Assembly (NCBI GenBank): GCA_903851465.1
Contig: CAINOI010000046.1
Span: forward strand, 1-38,321
From: an uncultured Bacteroidota bacterium
GTDB lineage: Bacteria; Bacteroidota; Bacteroidia; Chitinophagales; Chitinophagaceae
Length of the DNA stretch: 38,321 bases
Direction: 5' to 3'
Made by a program: the position numbers and the translations under genes. The notes beneath the pieces were generated by a model. It ran no database searches and was not told the DNA's origin. It was given only the letters and a program-made list of their open reading frames with translations. Positions 1-7,962 of the stretch are shown here, piece after piece; position 1 is the stretch's first letter; the number at the start of each line of letters is the position of its first letter.

Positions 1-51
1 ATATGAGCTTAAAAATATGTCTATAAATGTGTAAAAAAAACATTGATATAG

Positions 52-80
52 TTGTAAAAAGTAAAAAATTCATATATTTA
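52..80 (+). promoter_or_regulatory. Candidate promoter for the HU gene
   Basis: A TTG at 52-54 is followed 18 bases later by TATATTTA at 73-80. This resembles the Bacteroidota promoter pattern (TTTG near -33, TAnnTTTG near -7) with the last G replaced by A. It leaves a leader of roughly 20-25 bases before the HU ATG. The region is very AT-rich, so a chance match is quite possible. Confidence 0.35.
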
Positions 81-108
81 GTGAACAAAAACCCCAAAAC
101 CAAACTCC

Positions 109-393
109 ATGAGAAAATCTGATCTCATCAATCAAATCTCTGAGAAAACGGGAATTCCTAAAGTTGATGTTTTAGTCACTTTAGAAACCATGTTCAAAGA
201 AGTAAAAGAAAGTTTAGCAAATGGCCAGAATATCTATATTCGTGGCTTTGGTAGCTTTATTACAAAGAAGAGAGCCGCAAAAATTGGTAGAAATATCAAA
301 AAGAATATTGCAGTTGAAATTCCTGAACATTTTATTCCAGCTTTTAAACCAGCAAAAGAATTTGTAAACGAGGTGAAAAGCAAACGTAAGTAG
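109..393 (+). CDS. HU-family DNA-binding protein
   Basis: A 94-residue nucleoid protein of the HU/IHF family, the usual length. The N-terminal helical dimerisation part covers about residues 1-40 and the beta-arm part follows from IRGFGSF (about 44-50). The arm reads GRNIKKN where classical HU has GRNPxTG, so the proline that intercalates into DNA is replaced by isoleucine; from general knowledge this is a common variant in Bacteroidota HU proteins rather than a defect. The C-terminal IPAFKPAKEF is typical of the family. As known for HU, it should bend and compact DNA as a dimer. The start is ATG with an A/C-rich leader and no Shine-Dalgarno. The next gene has its own -7 box directly after the stop codon, so the two may be transcribed independently. 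Confidence 0.95.
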   Translation: MRKSDLINQISEKTGIPKVDVLVTLETMFKEVKESLANGQNIYIRGFGSFITKKRAAKIGRNIKKNIAVEIPEHFIPAFKPAKEFVNEVKSKRK

Positions 394-394
394 T

Positions 395-402
395 TACCTT
401 TG
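395..402 (+). promoter_or_regulatory. Bacteroidota -7 box (TACCTTTG) before the TPR gene
   Basis: TACCTTTG is an exact TAnnTTTG match, beginning one base after the HU stop codon and ending 17 bases before the TTG start of the next gene. A TTTG at 361-364 lies 30 bases upstream, too far for the normal -33 spacing, so only the -7 element is supported. Confidence 0.5.
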
Positions 403-419
403 CAAAAATCTTTTTTGCA

Positions 420-1262
420 TTGAGAAAACCACAACTCATCCTCATCTTGTCAGGGCTACTACTATTTAGTGTGCTCTACTTTTTTACCCCAAGATTTACT
501 GCTAAAGAAGCCGTTGCTTCAAATCAAACGATTGAAAATCAAGTTGTTACAACCGAATCGATCTTAAATACGGCTAAATTAGCCCTATCGGAAAACCAGA
601 AGATATACTTATTATCCATTGAAAATCAATTGAGCAAGGCATCCAATGCAAACGATAGTTTGAAGTCTTTTAAGGCATTGTCCCAGTTCTGGGCCGATTC
701 AGCTCAAAAACTAGCCCCATATTTATATTTCACTTACAGCGCTGCTTTGTTGGAAAATTCTGAAAAAAGCCTCACTTTTGCAGCCCAGCTGTTGGTAGAT
801 AATCTACTTACACCGGATGCACCACCAGCACTCCAACCTTGGATTGCCGGAAATGCAAAAGTTCTTTTAGAGAAAGCATTGGTAATCAATCCAAAAAATG
901 ACTCCGCTAAAATCAATTTAGGTGCTTGTTATTTATTTGGCAACTTATCTGACAATCCTATGCAAGGGATAACAAAGATCAAAGAAGTGGTAGATCAAGA
1001 TTCAACCAATTCTTACGGTCAATTTATTCTAGCACTAGGAGGTAAGAAATCAGGACAATATGATAAAGCAATTGAACGCTTTTTAACGGTGATCAAAATT
1101 CAGCCTAATCATATCGAAGCGATGATTCATTTAGCAGAATGTTACGAGTTGACCAATCAAAAAGATTTGGCCATTGAGTGGTATACAAAAGTTAGCAATA
1201 GCGTGAATATCCCTGAAGCCAAAGCAGCTATCTCCAAAAGAATACAAGAATTAAAGAAATAA
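420..1262 (+). CDS. Membrane-anchored tetratricopeptide repeat protein
   Basis: A 280-residue protein with a short basic N-terminus and one hydrophobic segment (about residues 5-22), consistent with an uncleaved signal anchor and a periplasmic or extracytoplasmic body. TPR-type helices fill roughly residues 150-278: there are alternating motifs such as 'NPKNDSAKINLGACYLFG', 'SYGQFILALGG...YDKAIERFLTVIKIQPNH' and 'EAMIHLAECYELTNQKDLAIEWY'. TPR domains act as protein-protein scaffolds, and no enzymatic domain is visible. The start is inferred to be TTG at 420, because no ATG lies before the hydrophobic segment and the -7 box at 395-402 precludes an earlier one. It sits between HU and the COX24-like small gene, an arrangement I associate with Bacteroidota. 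The specific role is unknown. Confidence 0.85.
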   Translation: MRKPQLILILSGLLLFSVLYFFTPRFTAKEAVASNQTIENQVVTTESILNTAKLALSENQKIYLLSIENQLSKASNANDSLKSFKALSQFWADSAQKLAPYLYFTYSAALLENSEKSLTFAAQLLVDNLLTPDAPPALQPWIAGNAKVLLEKALVINPKNDSAKINLGACYLFGNLSDNPMQGITKIKEVVDQDSTNSYGQFILALGGKKSGQYDKAIERFLTVIKIQPNHIEAMIHLAECYELTNQKDLAIEWYTKVSNSVNIPEAKAAISKRIQELKK

Positions 1263-1289
1263 TATTTTATAACAGAAAAAGAATCGAAC

Positions 1290-1385
1290 ATGCCTTGTGG
1301 TAAAAAAAGAAAGCGTCATAAAATTGCGACGCACAAAAGAAAAAAACGTTTAAGAAAAAATCGTCATAAGAAGAAGAACAAATAG
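1290..1385 (+). CDS. 31-aa highly basic AURKAIP1/COX24 (mS38-like) small protein
   Basis: The frame begins with MPCGKKRKRHKIATHKRKKR and continues with a further 11 mostly basic residues to a TAG stop. More than half of its 31 residues are Lys, Arg or His. The KKRKRHK...RKKRLRKNRHKKK pattern matches the short bacterial proteins annotated as AURKAIP1/COX24-domain proteins, related to the mitochondrial small-subunit protein mS38. Such proteins are thought to bind rRNA, so a ribosomal role in the small subunit is a reasonable inference, not shown here. It lies 27 bases after the TPR gene and immediately before a strong hairpin terminator, then the RNase G-type gene. It is short enough to be missed by automatic gene callers. 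Confidence 0.85.
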   Translation: MPCGKKRKRHKIATHKRKKRLRKNRHKKKNK

Positions 1386-1394
1386 TTCTCATTC

Positions 1395-1435
1395 AATACA
1401 AGCATTTTTCAAATGAAAAATGCTTGTATTCTTTT
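1395..1435 (+). terminator. Strong intrinsic terminator after the TPR/COX24-like unit
   Basis: Perfect inverted repeat: 17-base arms at 1395-1411 and 1414-1430 around a two-base AA centre, followed by CTTTT. It begins nine bases after the stop of the 31-aa gene, ends that transcript, and separates it from the downstream RNase gene. Confidence 0.8.
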
Positions 1436-1572
1436 CCATTGCACGGCACTTCTCTACCTAGCAACTTTACTTTACCTTTTACCTTCCTTTGTAAAGTGTC
1501 CGTGATTTCAAAAAACATAAAGCATTCTCACGCTATAAGGCGAGTTATATGTTTTATTAAAAGTTGCTATTC

Positions 1573-3120
1573 GTGAACAAAGATTTAATTATTAATAGTT
1601 CTCCTGATGGGGTTGAAATTGCCCTATTAGAAGAAAAAAAATTGGTAGAAATTCACAATGAAAAGATTGACGCCCGCTTTGCAGTAGGTGATCTATATCT
1701 TGGAAAAGTGAAAAAAATCATACCAGGATTGAATGCCGCATTTGTTGATGTGGGATTCGACAAAGATGCATTTCTGCACTATACCGACCTTAGCCCATAT
1801 ATCAAATCCATTATCAAGTTCACGCAGGATGCGATGAATGACCAACATAATCAATTTGATTTTTCTAAGTTCGAATCAGCACCTGAGATTGTAAAAACAG
1901 GTAAAATCAGCGAAGTCTTAAATGGCAAACCCAATATCTTGGTGCAGATTTTAAAAGAACCTATTGCTGCGAAAGGACCTCGATTAACTTGCGAAATTTC
2001 ATTAGCCGGTCGTTTTGTTGTGCTAACCCCATTCAATGAAATCGTTGCTGTGTCTAAGAAAATTCATTCCTCAGAGGAGCGTAAGCGTCTTCAAAAAATG
2101 ATGGAGTCTATTCGTCCAAAAAACTTTGGCGTGATTGTAAGAACAGCTGCAGAAGGTAAAACAACTGCAGAACTGCATGAGGATTTATTGACTTTAGAGG
2201 CCAACTGGAAAAACATCCAGTCCAACTTAAAAGGTGCAGTACCTCCTACTCGAATCATGAATGAAGAAAGTAAGACTACAAGTATTTTAAGAGACCTTTT
2301 AAGTGAAGATTTCAATAAGATAGTAGTGAATGACAAGAAGATTTATGATATCACTTTAAGCTACTTACAAAGAATTGCCCCTCATAAATCCAATATCATC
2401 AGTTTGCATTCAGGAGATATTGGCATTTTTGACCAATATGGTATCACCAAGCAAGTGAAATCCTCTTTTGGGAAGACCATTAATTTAAACAGTGGCGCCT
2501 ATTTGATCATCGAACATACCGAAGCACTCCATGTAGTGGATGTAAATAGCGGTTTTAAGAGCGTTAGTAATAACCAAGAGGAAAATGCATTACAAACGAA
2601 TTTAGAGGCTGCAGAAGAGATCGCAAGGCAATTAAGGCTTAGAGACATTGGTGGGATCATTGTCATTGATTTTATTGACATGAAATTGCCAGAAAATAGA
2701 AAAAAAGTACAAGAAGCCTTAGAAGGTTTCATGAAAACGGATAGGGCTAGACACTCCATTTTGCCGATTTCAAAATTTGGCTTATTGCAAGCTACTAGAC
2801 AAAGAATCAGACCCGAAGTCAATATCAATACTTCCGAAGACTGCCCTGCTTGTTCAGGCACAGGGACCATTACAGCTTCTTTATTGTTGGAAGACGAGAT
2901 GGAGAAGAAACTAGCTTATTTAGCGACACATGGTCACCATAAACTGACGATACTGGTGCATCCCATCATTCACTCACATTTGACAAAAGGGATCTTTAAT
3001 AGCATTATAAAGCGCTGGAAAAAGAAGTACAAATTAAAGTTACAATCCCAGGCTTCCAATACGAGCCACTTGGTGGAATACAAATTCCTAGATGACCAAA
3101 TGGAAGAGATTAAATTGTAA
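1573..3120 (+). CDS. rng: Ribonuclease E/G family endoribonuclease
   Basis: About 515 residues, close to the length of RNase G and lacking the long disordered scaffold tail of RNase E. An S1-like RNA-binding domain occupies roughly residues 35-125 (GDLYLGKVKKIIPGLNAAFVD, then IPG and HYTDLS motifs). The catalytic DNase I-like part carries the two metal-binding aspartates in VVDVNSG (about D323) and IVIDFIDM (about D366). The zinc-link motif CPACSGTG lies at about 424-431. Members cleave single-stranded AU-rich RNA with 5'-monophosphate sensing and act in mRNA decay and rRNA maturation. GTG at 1573 is preferred because it gives the usual Bacteroidota N-terminus (M-N-K-D-L-I-I-N-S); an in-frame TTG at 1564 would add three residues. 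It has a roughly 140-base leader after the upstream terminator with no obvious gene in it. Confidence 0.93.
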   Translation: MNKDLIINSSPDGVEIALLEEKKLVEIHNEKIDARFAVGDLYLGKVKKIIPGLNAAFVDVGFDKDAFLHYTDLSPYIKSIIKFTQDAMNDQHNQFDFSKFESAPEIVKTGKISEVLNGKPNILVQILKEPIAAKGPRLTCEISLAGRFVVLTPFNEIVAVSKKIHSSEERKRLQKMMESIRPKNFGVIVRTAAEGKTTAELHEDLLTLEANWKNIQSNLKGAVPPTRIMNEESKTTSILRDLLSEDFNKIVVNDKKIYDITLSYLQRIAPHKSNIISLHSGDIGIFDQYGITKQVKSSFGKTINLNSGAYLIIEHTEALHVVDVNSGFKSVSNNQEENALQTNLEAAEEIARQLRLRDIGGIIVIDFIDMKLPENRKKVQEALEGFMKTDRARHSILPISKFGLLQATRQRIRPEVNINTSEDCPACSGTGTITASLLLEDEMEKKLAYLATHGHHKLTILVHPIIHSHLTKGIFNSIIKRWKKKYKLKLQSQASNTSHLVEYKFLDDQMEEIKL

Positions 3121-3194
3121 CAAAACAGTTTTAATTATCCTCGCAAGAAAAATTATACTTTCAAGAAAATAGATTTCAAGGAACCGTAAAAAAA

Positions 3195-3240
3195 GACATA
3201 AAAAAAAGACCCCGAAAATTCGGGGTCTTTTTTTTATGTC
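3195..3240. terminator. Bidirectional terminator between rng and susD
   Basis: Perfect inverted repeat with 22-base arms (3195-3216 and 3219-3240) around AA. The core GACCCCGAA/TTCGGGGTC stem is flanked by A8 on the left and T8 on the right, so each strand reads as a GC-rich hairpin followed by a U-run. It lies between the convergent stops of the RNase gene and susD. Confidence 0.9.
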
Positions 3241-3252
3241 ATCCTAGTTGGA

Positions 3253-4641
3253 TTAATAACCTGCATTTTGAACCAATTGCTTATTCACATCCATCTCTCT
3301 TTGAGGGATAGGCATAATTAACTTTGGATCGTTCCAAGCCAATGTTCCTACAGCAGTTTGTGTTCTTTTAGCATCAGGTAAGAATTGTCCTTCGAAAGCC
3401 AATTCTAATTTTCTTTCCTTCAAGATAGCAGCCAATGTAACTGCAGTCAAAGCAGGTAAACCAGCTCTAGTGCGAATTGCATTCACATCACTTAATGGAG
3501 TAGCTCCAACAACTGTGCTATTTCTTTGGTTTGCTTCTGCTCTTGTTAAATACATTTCAGATAAACGTACCACAGGTACATCACCAAAACGATCTAAATG
3601 CTTTAAGCTATAGTAGTTACCGCCAGATAAAACAAAATAGTCTTTTCTTTTATCTCCAGTTTCATATTGCGTAAAATGCGCAGTTTTGATTTTACAATCA
3701 CTACGTCCAGCAGAACCTGGGTAAGTGCTGATTGTTCTACCAAAATAAGTATTCAAAGCGTTGGTACCATCTTGTGCAGTTACTTTCATTGAGAATAAAT
3801 ATTCACCAGGTGTAGTACCACCATTGTTGATGAAAGTGAACCAGTTTTTACCAATCTCAGTTGCTAAAGTTTTACCGCTACCAGTAATCACACGGTTAGC
3901 AGCAGCGCCAGCTTCTGTATAATTTTTCAATGCTAAATGCACTCTAGACAATTGAGCAGCCGCTGACCACTTAGTTGCATAGATACCATTTGAAGAAGGC
4001 AATAAAGATTCTGCTTTTGTTAAATCAGCAATTACTTGATCGTACACTGCTTTCACAGTTGCTCTAGCTTTATAATCTGCTTCAGTTACGTTACCAGTTG
4101 GTGTTAAAACCAATGGCACACCTGGGTTGGTAGCATAATCACCATCACCAACAGGCTTAGCATACAATTTTACCAATTCAAAGTAGATAGAACCTCTTAA
4201 AAATAAGGCTTGTCCTTCTACTGAACTTTTCATAGCAGCAGAAGAAGTTACTTTATCAACTGCAGATAATACATTATTGATACGATTCATTGTACTATAA
4301 GATGCTGCCCATGTACCAGCAGCATTTGAATTATTTGCAGTCATTTGTGCTTTAAAGGCATCAGATAAACCTGCGAAAGTACCAGTAAAGTTGATATTCT
4401 CTCCATTACCGATTAACTCGTTTAATACCATGATATCACCACCGTAAACTGTAGCAGCTTGTGCACCATCATAGGCACCCACTAAAGTTACATTCACGTC
4501 GCCTTCAGACAACAAAGCTTTGTCATCTGAAATACTTTGGTACGGGAAAACGTCTAGACGCTTTTCGCAAGCCGTAGCAAGTACACTTGTAAACAAAATA
4601 GCAGCTAAGTATTTGTTTATTGTTTTGTTATATATTTTCAT
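3253..4641 (-). CDS. RagB/SusD-family outer-membrane nutrient-binding lipoprotein
   Basis: 462 residues. The signal peptide ends in a lipobox LATAC with the acylated cysteine at position 25, so the protein is an outer-membrane lipoprotein on the cell surface. SusD hallmarks are the N-terminal CEKRLDVFPYQSISDD, the helical TPR-like core (AEGQALFLRGSIYFELVKLYAKP-type segment), the 'VPVVRLSEMYLTRAEA' motif and a C-terminal ending MPIPQREMDVNKQLVQNAGY. In characterised systems SusD caps the SusC barrel and captures the ligand. It starts 19 bases after the susC stop on the same strand and is surely co-transcribed. The protein is somewhat short for the family (about 480-600) but looks complete. The substrate cannot be read from sequence. 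Confidence 0.95.
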   Translation of the reverse strand: MKIYNKTINKYLAAILFTSVLATACEKRLDVFPYQSISDDKALLSEGDVNVTLVGAYDGAQAATVYGGDIMVLNELIGNGENINFTGTFAGLSDAFKAQMTANNSNAAGTWAASYSTMNRINNVLSAVDKVTSSAAMKSSVEGQALFLRGSIYFELVKLYAKPVGDGDYATNPGVPLVLTPTGNVTEADYKARATVKAVYDQVIADLTKAESLLPSSNGIYATKWSAAAQLSRVHLALKNYTEAGAAANRVITGSGKTLATEIGKNWFTFINNGGTTPGEYLFSMKVTAQDGTNALNTYFGRTISTYPGSAGRSDCKIKTAHFTQYETGDKRKDYFVLSGGNYYSLKHLDRFGDVPVVRLSEMYLTRAEANQRNSTVVGATPLSDVNAIRTRAGLPALTAVTLAAILKERKLELAFEGQFLPDAKRTQTAVGTLAWNDPKLIMPIPQREMDVNKQLVQNAGY

Positions 4642-4660
4642 AAAATGCTTTATTAACGAA

Positions 4661-7600
4661 TTAGAAATTAATGTTTATACCAAACAAGATTGTTTTTGGT
4701 TGAGGTGGTGTGTAGAAGTCACTACCTTTTGCAATATTAGAATCAAAATCATCAGCGTTAACCTCTGGATCCCAATAAGGATACTTTGTGAAAGTCATTA
4801 AGTTTTGACCTGATACATACACTCTTACTTTCTCAAGTTTAAGTTTGTTTAATTTCTTAGAATCAAAAGTATATCCAATTGACGCTGTTCTTAAACGGAT
4901 ATAAGAACCATCCACAATGTAACGGCTACTGATTTGAGCACCATTGTTATAGAACAATCTAGCTTGTGGGATATTGGTGATATCACCAGGCTTTTGCCAA
5001 CGAGCCATTTGATCATAAGTTTGGTTGTCTTCATAACGCATACTTGCAGAAGAATAACGACCCATACCGTAGATATTGTTTTCGTTACCCATTACACCGT
5101 TAAAGAATACACTTACATCAAAACCTTTGTAAGAGAAATTATTCGTTAAACCTAAAATCACATCTGGATTTGGGTTACCAGTTACAACTCTTGTTGCTTG
5201 GCTGAATACGCTAGTAGTAGAACGATCGATTGTACCGTCAGCTAATTTTGTATTCTTATACCATAAAGCGTTACCATTTGCAGGATCTACACCAGCCCAC
5301 TCTGCAGTGTAGAATACACCAATGGCATATCCTTCTTGAACACGGTTCATGCTACCAACTCCACCTTCAATTACTTGACCTTGGATATCAGTTACTTTAC
5401 CTTGGTTCAATGCTACGTTAAAGCTAGTATTCCACTTGAAAGCACCTACAAAGTTTTGTGTATTCAATACAAATTCAAAACCTTTATTTTCTAATTTACC
5501 AACGTTCTTCACCATGCTAGAGAAACCAGTTGTAGCAGGGATGTTTACGTTTAATAATAAACCAGTTGTATTTTTTACGTAGTAATCAATTTCTCCAGAA
5601 ATTCTGTTATTGAATAAACCGAAATCGATACCCGCGTCTAATTGACTAGTTGTCTCCCACTGTAAGTTGTCATTTCTTAATTGAGAAGGTCTTTGACCTG
5701 CAGCACCTGCATAACCTGCATCACCAGTAAACAAGCCCATTTGAGGGAAGTTACCAATTTCAGAGTTACCCACGATACCATAAGAAGCTCTTGCCTTTAA
5801 GAAGCTAACCACTTTATTATCCATTAAGAATTTTTCGTTAGACAAGATCCAACCAGCAGAAACCGCTGGGAAGAAACCTGTTCTAGCGTTCTTACCGAAT
5901 CTAGAAGATGCATCCATACGACCACTTGCAGAAACGATATACTTTTCATTGAAAGTATAATTAGATCTTAAGAAATAAGATAAGAATCTGAAATCTGATT
6001 GAGAAGAACTACCACCAGACTTAGTAGCAGCACTTGCAATCTTTTGATAAGAATCAGAAGGGAAACCAGTACCAGTTGTACTGTTGTATTTCGCTTGAGA
6101 TTGTTGGTATTGCATACCTAATGTAGCAGAGAAATTGTGCTTACCAGCTAATTTATTATAGTTGAAATAACTGTTAGTGTTGTAGTTCGTAATAAAAGCA
6201 CCAGTGTTGGTACCTTCACCTGTTGCTGAACTTGTGTTTCTTACAGTTTGTGTTTGATAATAACGCTCTTCGTTTTGGCTTAAGAAGTCTAAACCAAATT
6301 CAGATTGGAATGTCAAACCAGGTAATAATTTTACTTTGAAGTAAGTATTACCAAAAGTTCTGTATACATCTTGAACATACTTAGCGTAGTCAATTTGAAT
6401 TCTTGGGTTAAAATATAAACCAACATTCACATCACCTGGAGGGGTACCTGCTGGTAAACCAGTAGTAGGATCAAGGAATGGCGTCATTGGTAATAAAGCC
6501 GCAGACTGTAATGGGTTAGAGAACGCATTATCACCTGGCAAACGACGATTGTAAGTTCTAGATAAGCTTAAAGAAACTCCTAAATCTAACCAGCTATTTG
6601 CTTGTTGATCTACGTTTAAACGACCAGTTGTTCTGCTTAATTCGTTACCAACAATTGTACCACCTTGGTCTAAATGTTGGAAAGAAGAGAAGAACTTAGT
6701 TTTATCATTACCGCCTCTGATTTGTAAATCAGCTTGGCGATATTGTCCTTTTTGGAAAGCTTGATCCTGCCAATCGTAAGATTTACTTGGATCTTTATCC
6801 CACTCACCATAGCTATGGTAGCTCATGATGTCTTTCATGTATTGTGTATAGCTATATGGATCGTTATAAGGAATGCCTTCTGCATCATCAGAATATTTAG
6901 CCGCTTCCATTGCTAATTCGTTGTACTCAGTTGAGTTCAACATTCTTACTCTCTTAGTTGCTTCTGATTGACCAGTTTGCAAGTTGAAAGTAATTTGAGT
7001 TCTACCAGCTTTACCTCTTTTAGTTGTAATTAAAACCACACCATTCGCAGCACGAGATCCGTAGATCGCACCTGCAGATGCATCTTTTAAAACTTCGATA
7101 GACTCGATATCATTCGGGTTCAAATCTGTTAAAGGGTTCATATCACCACCATAAGTAGATTGGTCTTGAGAAGTAACTGGGATACCATCTAATACATATA
7201 AAGGTTGGCTAGATGCAGAGATAGAAGAGTTACCTCTAATTCTTACTGTAACAGCTTGACCTAATTTACCAGATTGGCTATTTACGAATACACCCGCAGC
7301 TTTACCTTGTAATGCCGCATCCACACTTGGTGTTGGCATGTACTCGATATCTTTACCTTTAACGCGAGCAATATTTCCTGTTAATTCCTTTTTAATTAAT
7401 GATCCACCAAAACCAGTCACAACCACTTCAGAAAGTGATCTTACGTCCTGTTTCAGTACAATTAAAAAAGACTTCGCGCTGGTTGAAACCTGACGGCTTT
7501 CGTAACCAACTGCTACTACTTCTAATACTTTGTTTGCTTGAACTGCAATTGTGAAATTACCTTGAGCATCAGAGTTTACCCCTGTTTTAGTTCCTTTAAC

Positions 7601-7735
7601 AAGTACACTTGCACCTGCAATTGGAGCACCCGACTCATCGGTAACCTTACCATTGACTGTTGTGTTTTGAGCTATTGTTACTCCAATCATAAGAAAGGAA
7701 GCAAGAAAACTCAATAGAAAAAATTTTTTCATCAT
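4661..7735 (-). CDS. SusC/RagA-family TonB-linked outer-membrane transporter
   Basis: About 1024 residues. An N-terminal signal peptide (MMKKFFLLSFLASFLMIG...AQ) is followed by a carboxypeptidase-regulatory-like beta-sandwich (VNGKVTDESGAPIAGASVLVKG, about 25-105). Next comes the TonB-box/plug region with SLSEVVVTGFG, 'PSVDAALQGKAAGV', 'RIRGNSSISAS' and the SusC signature around 'PNDIESIEVLKDASAGAIYGSRAANGV'. The rest is a beta-barrel ending in ...INF, the usual terminal aromatic. Such proteins import oligosaccharides, peptides or other large solutes using TonB energy. The ATG at 7735 is preferred over an in-frame ATG at 7786, which would put 17 polar residues before the signal peptide; ATG 7732 is equally possible. 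It leads a two-gene susC-susD unit. No ECF sigma/anti-sigma, hybrid two-component regulator or hydrolase is adjacent. Confidence 0.96.
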   Translation of the reverse strand: MMKKFFLLSFLASFLMIGVTIAQNTTVNGKVTDESGAPIAGASVLVKGTKTGVNSDAQGNFTIAVQANKVLEVVAVGYESRQVSTSAKSFLIVLKQDVRSLSEVVVTGFGGSLIKKELTGNIARVKGKDIEYMPTPSVDAALQGKAAGVFVNSQSGKLGQAVTVRIRGNSSISASSQPLYVLDGIPVTSQDQSTYGGDMNPLTDLNPNDIESIEVLKDASAGAIYGSRAANGVVLITTKRGKAGRTQITFNLQTGQSEATKRVRMLNSTEYNELAMEAAKYSDDAEGIPYNDPYSYTQYMKDIMSYHSYGEWDKDPSKSYDWQDQAFQKGQYRQADLQIRGGNDKTKFFSSFQHLDQGGTIVGNELSRTTGRLNVDQQANSWLDLGVSLSLSRTYNRRLPGDNAFSNPLQSAALLPMTPFLDPTTGLPAGTPPGDVNVGLYFNPRIQIDYAKYVQDVYRTFGNTYFKVKLLPGLTFQSEFGLDFLSQNEERYYQTQTVRNTSSATGEGTNTGAFITNYNTNSYFNYNKLAGKHNFSATLGMQYQQSQAKYNSTTGTGFPSDSYQKIASAATKSGGSSSQSDFRFLSYFLRSNYTFNEKYIVSASGRMDASSRFGKNARTGFFPAVSAGWILSNEKFLMDNKVVSFLKARASYGIVGNSEIGNFPQMGLFTGDAGYAGAAGQRPSQLRNDNLQWETTSQLDAGIDFGLFNNRISGEIDYYVKNTTGLLLNVNIPATTGFSSMVKNVGKLENKGFEFVLNTQNFVGAFKWNTSFNVALNQGKVTDIQGQVIEGGVGSMNRVQEGYAIGVFYTAEWAGVDPANGNALWYKNTKLADGTIDRSTTSVFSQATRVVTGNPNPDVILGLTNNFSYKGFDVSVFFNGVMGNENNIYGMGRYSSASMRYEDNQTYDQMARWQKPGDITNIPQARLFYNNGAQISSRYIVDGSYIRLRTASIGYTFDSKKLNKLKLEKVRVYVSGQNLMTFTKYPYWDPEVNADDFDSNIAKGSDFYTPPQPKTILFGININF

Positions 7736-7950
7736 AGAATTTATTTTTTTGAAAAAACCATATTGGATTGAATCGCAATTTAACAAAATTTTAGATATAT
7801 TAAGCTATTGTTATGATTTTTTTGGAACCGAGCACAGTTTTATAGCTAAAACAAGGGTTTTATGATACATATAATTTTTAGTAATATTACTTTTTTACAC
7901 CAAAAACTACGTTTTTCGGCAAATACTGTGAAAAAAAATGATAATCCAGG

Positions 7951-7958
7951 TATCTTTA
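7951..7958 (+). promoter_or_regulatory. -7-like box just upstream of radA
   Basis: TATCTTTA differs from TAnnTTTG in the last base only. It ends four bases before the radA ATG, so initiation at the usual distance would start at or next to the A of ATG. No good -33 TTTG is seen. Tentative. Confidence 0.35.
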
Positions 7959-7962
7959 CCCT

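Noticed and set aside
1436..1572. Possible RNA gene or riboswitch in the leader of the RNase gene
   Set aside because: No tRNA cloverleaf, known riboswitch core or strong hairpin was recognised; the stretch is simply AT-rich.
7736..7786. Upstream ATG extending SusC by 17 residues
   Set aside because: It would place a polar stretch before the signal peptide; the ATG pair at 7735/7732 directly precedes KKFFLLSF.
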